Below are positions 5,938 to 7,848 of a DNA stretch of 7,848 nt, one piece after another; positions within the stretch are counted from its first letter, which is position 1; the number at the start of each line of letters is the position of its first letter. The notes under the pieces were generated by a model. It ran no database searches. It was given only the letters and a program-made list of their open reading frames with translations, and was not told where the DNA came from. The DNA lies in NCBI GenBank assembly GCA_049644265.1, contig JBARRO010000246.1, positions 1 through 7,848 of the forward strand. Direction: 5' to 3'. This DNA is from JBARRO01 sp049644265 (GTDB taxonomy: Bacteria > Bacteroidota > Ignavibacteria > UBA10030). The position numbers and the translations under genes were made by a program.

Positions 5938-7848
5938 CTACATCTCCACCGCCAGTCCAATTCTAAACTGACGCGGCGGATTATACACATCGTACCCCGT
6001 TGCATTGATGTATGCCCAACGATTGCGGAGATTGAATATTCTGTACGCGTCCACGTAGTTTGGGATGGACGGGTAGCCCGATCCCCGCATGATATTCGAA
6101 CTCAGCCAGCCGTCGTCCGTCGCGCTTGCTGTGGCAGGGTAGACGTTAATGACCTGGCGCGTGTCGAGGAGGTTCAACATATCAAATGTCGCCGTGATTC
6201 GCACGGGGAGCCTGGTGAGCAGGTATTCCGCATGCAGGTCAACGTTGGTTGTCCAGGGTGTCGTCGAGGCGTTCGGTGACTCACTCGTGCGGGCGTACGC
6301 TGGATTGCTGATCGTGTAAGTCCCAATCGTCCAAGCGGACGCCTGGCCCAAATCCGTTGGGAAATTCTCGTGAGTATAGCGATGCCCGCTGCGGAACGTA
6401 AAGAGCGATGTCAAACGGAGACCATCCAGGATCCTTCCATCCTCTTCGTCGAAGGACAATTCTGCGAGGAGGGATCCCTGGTGATATTTGCTGTAATCGA
6501 GGGGGTAGAATGCGGATGGATACACGTCGGCCGGATCTGCCGATGTCAGAGCCACCCAATTCGACCGCGGATTGGACTCCGTTCCATGAACATCCGAAAG
6601 CGAATAGTTGAGGGTCAACGCGAATTTTCTGTTGGGACGAAGTTCCAGCGTCACATCTGCACCGTAGGCGGATCCGGAACCGCTGTTGTCATAGATCCAC
6701 CAACCTTCATTAATCGCGAGCTGTGTGAGGTTTTGCAGGCGCTTGTAGTAGATCCTGAAGTCTGCATTCAGACCTTCCCGTCGAGTTGACAGTCCGCCTT
6801 CGAATTGCGAAATCCGTTCGGGCTCCAGAAATTGTGCTTGAACAGCGCCACGTCTGGCAAGGTTGACGCCGTTCCAAAATGCATATGTATACAAGTCCAA
6901 GGCAGTCACGAAAACATCCTGCAGTGGGGCGAACTGGGAGTACGTTCCGTACGCAAAAGACACGGAAGTCATGGGAGACGGCTTGATGGAAAGAGACAAG
7001 CGCGGAAGCACAACATTTTTTGCCTCGCTGACAATGTTTTGGGACTCATCGGGCCAGTCGTCGTTAGGAATTTGTGGAAAGTCGTTTGTGCTCCCGCGTA
7101 AATATGGAAGTCGAAGATCATATCGCTCAAATTCCAGTCCAATCCTCATGGTGAAGGCTGAATCCTCCAGCTTACTCTCCAGGAAACCGGAAGAGAAACG
7201 GGGTGATCTCGGTTCATCAGGCCCGGAGTCAACCTCGTGGCCGTCAACGTCAAAGCCGTATGTTCTCATTGTGCTCTGACCGCTCAGCATCAACATAATG
7301 CGTCTTGCTTCGGGGCTGCTGTATGTAGTCGGGTTCCTCCCGGTAGTACTGTAAAGCTCCTCCATCATTGCCTGGATATTTGCGATCTGGTATTTTCTGA
7401 AACTCCATTGCTCGTATGAAGCTCCGCCTCCCAGGGACCAGCCTTCTGCGATTGCGACCCTTACTTCAGCCGAGGCCTGATATGACCGGTCATGATTCTT
7501 CTGGTATTTGTTGTTCGGCGCATTCGGATCGAAGAACCCAAATCCGTAAATGGTATTCCATGAGAGGGGTCCGGAATAGTATCGCCGAAACCCCGTGTAT
7601 CCGAGTTGTGCGTTGGCGAGACTGTCCATATATAGCTGCCAGTTGTCTCCAAAATCCGGATCTGTGAGACTCGCCAAGTGGTCATAATATCCGAACGATA
7701 GCTTGTATGTAACATCCGTCGAAACGTCATGGGTTGCCTGAACTCCGACGAAGGACGTTTGGTCCTTCTGAATCATGTTTCGCTTCTGTCTGTAATAGTT
7801 CTGCAAGACGTTGGGCCATTGGGCTCCGTCGAAGGTCTGCTTGTTCTC
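5938..7848 (-). CDS. TonB-dependent outer-membrane receptor, C-terminal barrel part (5' end outside window)
   Basis: The frame is open from the right edge to TAG at 5938-5940, giving 636 residues. The carboxypeptidase-regulatory-like and plug domains usual in this family would lie outside the window. What is visible is a beta-barrel: alternating hydrophobic/polar strands with long aromatic, Asp/Asn-rich loops. Recognisable segments, numbered from the window edge, are FAYGTYSQFAPL (298-309), LEPERISQFEGGL (341-353), ADFRIYYKRLQNL (362-374), YPLDYSKYHQGSLLAEL (448-464), FDMLNLLDTRQVINVYPATA (555-574) and the terminal strand RQFRIGLAVEM (626-636). Such receptors take up substrates across the outer membrane using TonB-ExbBD energy; the substrate here cannot be told. 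A TTG at 7806 is not the start, since coding sequence continues upstream without interruption. It lies first in a co-directional series with the two secreted proteins, suggesting but not proving a functional partnership. Confidence 0.93.
   Translation of the reverse strand, partial: ENKQTFDGAQWPNVLQNYYRQKRNMIQKDQTSFVGVQATHDVSTDVTYKLSFGYYDHLASLTDPDFGDNWQLYMDSLANAQLGYTGFRRYYSGPLSWNTIYGFGFFDPNAPNNKYQKNHDRSYQASAEVRVAIAEGWSLGGGASYEQWSFRKYQIANIQAMMEELYSTTGRNPTTYSSPEARRIMLMLSGQSTMRTYGFDVDGHEVDSGPDEPRSPRFSSGFLESKLEDSAFTMRIGLEFERYDLRLPYLRGSTNDFPQIPNDDWPDESQNIVSEAKNVVLPRLSLSIKPSPMTSVSFAYGTYSQFAPLQDVFVTALDLYTYAFWNGVNLARRGAVQAQFLEPERISQFEGGLSTRREGLNADFRIYYKRLQNLTQLAINEGWWIYDNSGSGSAYGADVTLELRPNRKFALTLNYSLSDVHGTESNPRSNWVALTSADPADVYPSAFYPLDYSKYHQGSLLAELSFDEEDGRILDGLRLTSLFTFRSGHRYTHENFPTDLGQASAWTIGTYTISNPAYARTSESPNASTTPWTTNVDLHAEYLLTRLPVRITATFDMLNLLDTRQVINVYPATASATDDGWLSSNIMRGSGYPSIPNYVDAYRIFNLRNRWAYINATGYDVYNPPRQFRIGLAVEM

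Noticed and set aside
7804..7806. TTG as start codon of the receptor gene
   Set aside because: The frame stays open to the window edge, and a TonB-dependent receptor needs several hundred more N-terminal residues.

Overview
The window holds three genes, all reading leftward on the minus strand, and nothing convincing on the plus strand. In transcription order (right to left) they are: the C-terminal 636 residues of a TonB-dependent outer-membrane receptor (5938-7848, N-terminus outside the window); a complete 932-residue secreted protein with a signal peptide and a C-terminal type IX secretion (T9SS/Por) sorting domain (2834-5632); and a tandem paralogue of that protein (1-2693), open and in frame throughout, with its last ~35 residues beyond the left edge.

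The gene types point to the FCB group (Bacteroidota, Ignavibacteriota, Kapabacteria, Kryptonia, KSB1 and relatives). The evidence is the PNPYY...GMYLCYIE...KKILKLAVIQ sorting domain, the FEGYNVYQ fibronectin-III-like module, and a receptor with FAYGTYSQFAPL, LEPERISQFEGG and LNLLDTRQVINVYP signatures. I recall such large sorting-domain proteins mainly from Ignavibacteria/KSB1-type genomes. The exact lineage cannot be settled from sequence alone. Base composition looks balanced to slightly GC-rich.

Region by region: 1-2693 is paralogue 1. The 140-bp gap 2694-2833 holds a two-hairpin leader element and a heptanucleotide tandem repeat. 2834-5632 is paralogue 2. The 305-bp gap 5633-5937 holds a second copy of the leader element next to the paralogue 2 start, two back-to-back elements with CATGGT...ACCATG ends, a GC-rich hairpin pair, and a loose ATTCCA repeat. 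5938-7848 is the receptor.

A plausible but unproven reading is that the receptor imports a substrate captured or processed by the two surface-anchored proteins, loosely like a SusC plus surface-partner arrangement. Nothing in the sequence identifies the substrate. The most unusual signals are three. First, the ~60-bp leader element 19-22 nt upstream of both paralogue start codons consists of two stem-loops whose 9-nt loops are complementary to each other. Second, the sorting domains of the two paralogues are almost identical at the DNA level (217/230 bases, including an 89-base exact run reaching the window edge), while identity drops to about 71% immediately beyond. Third, G-free plus-strand tracts of about 60 nt lie across both visible stop codons.
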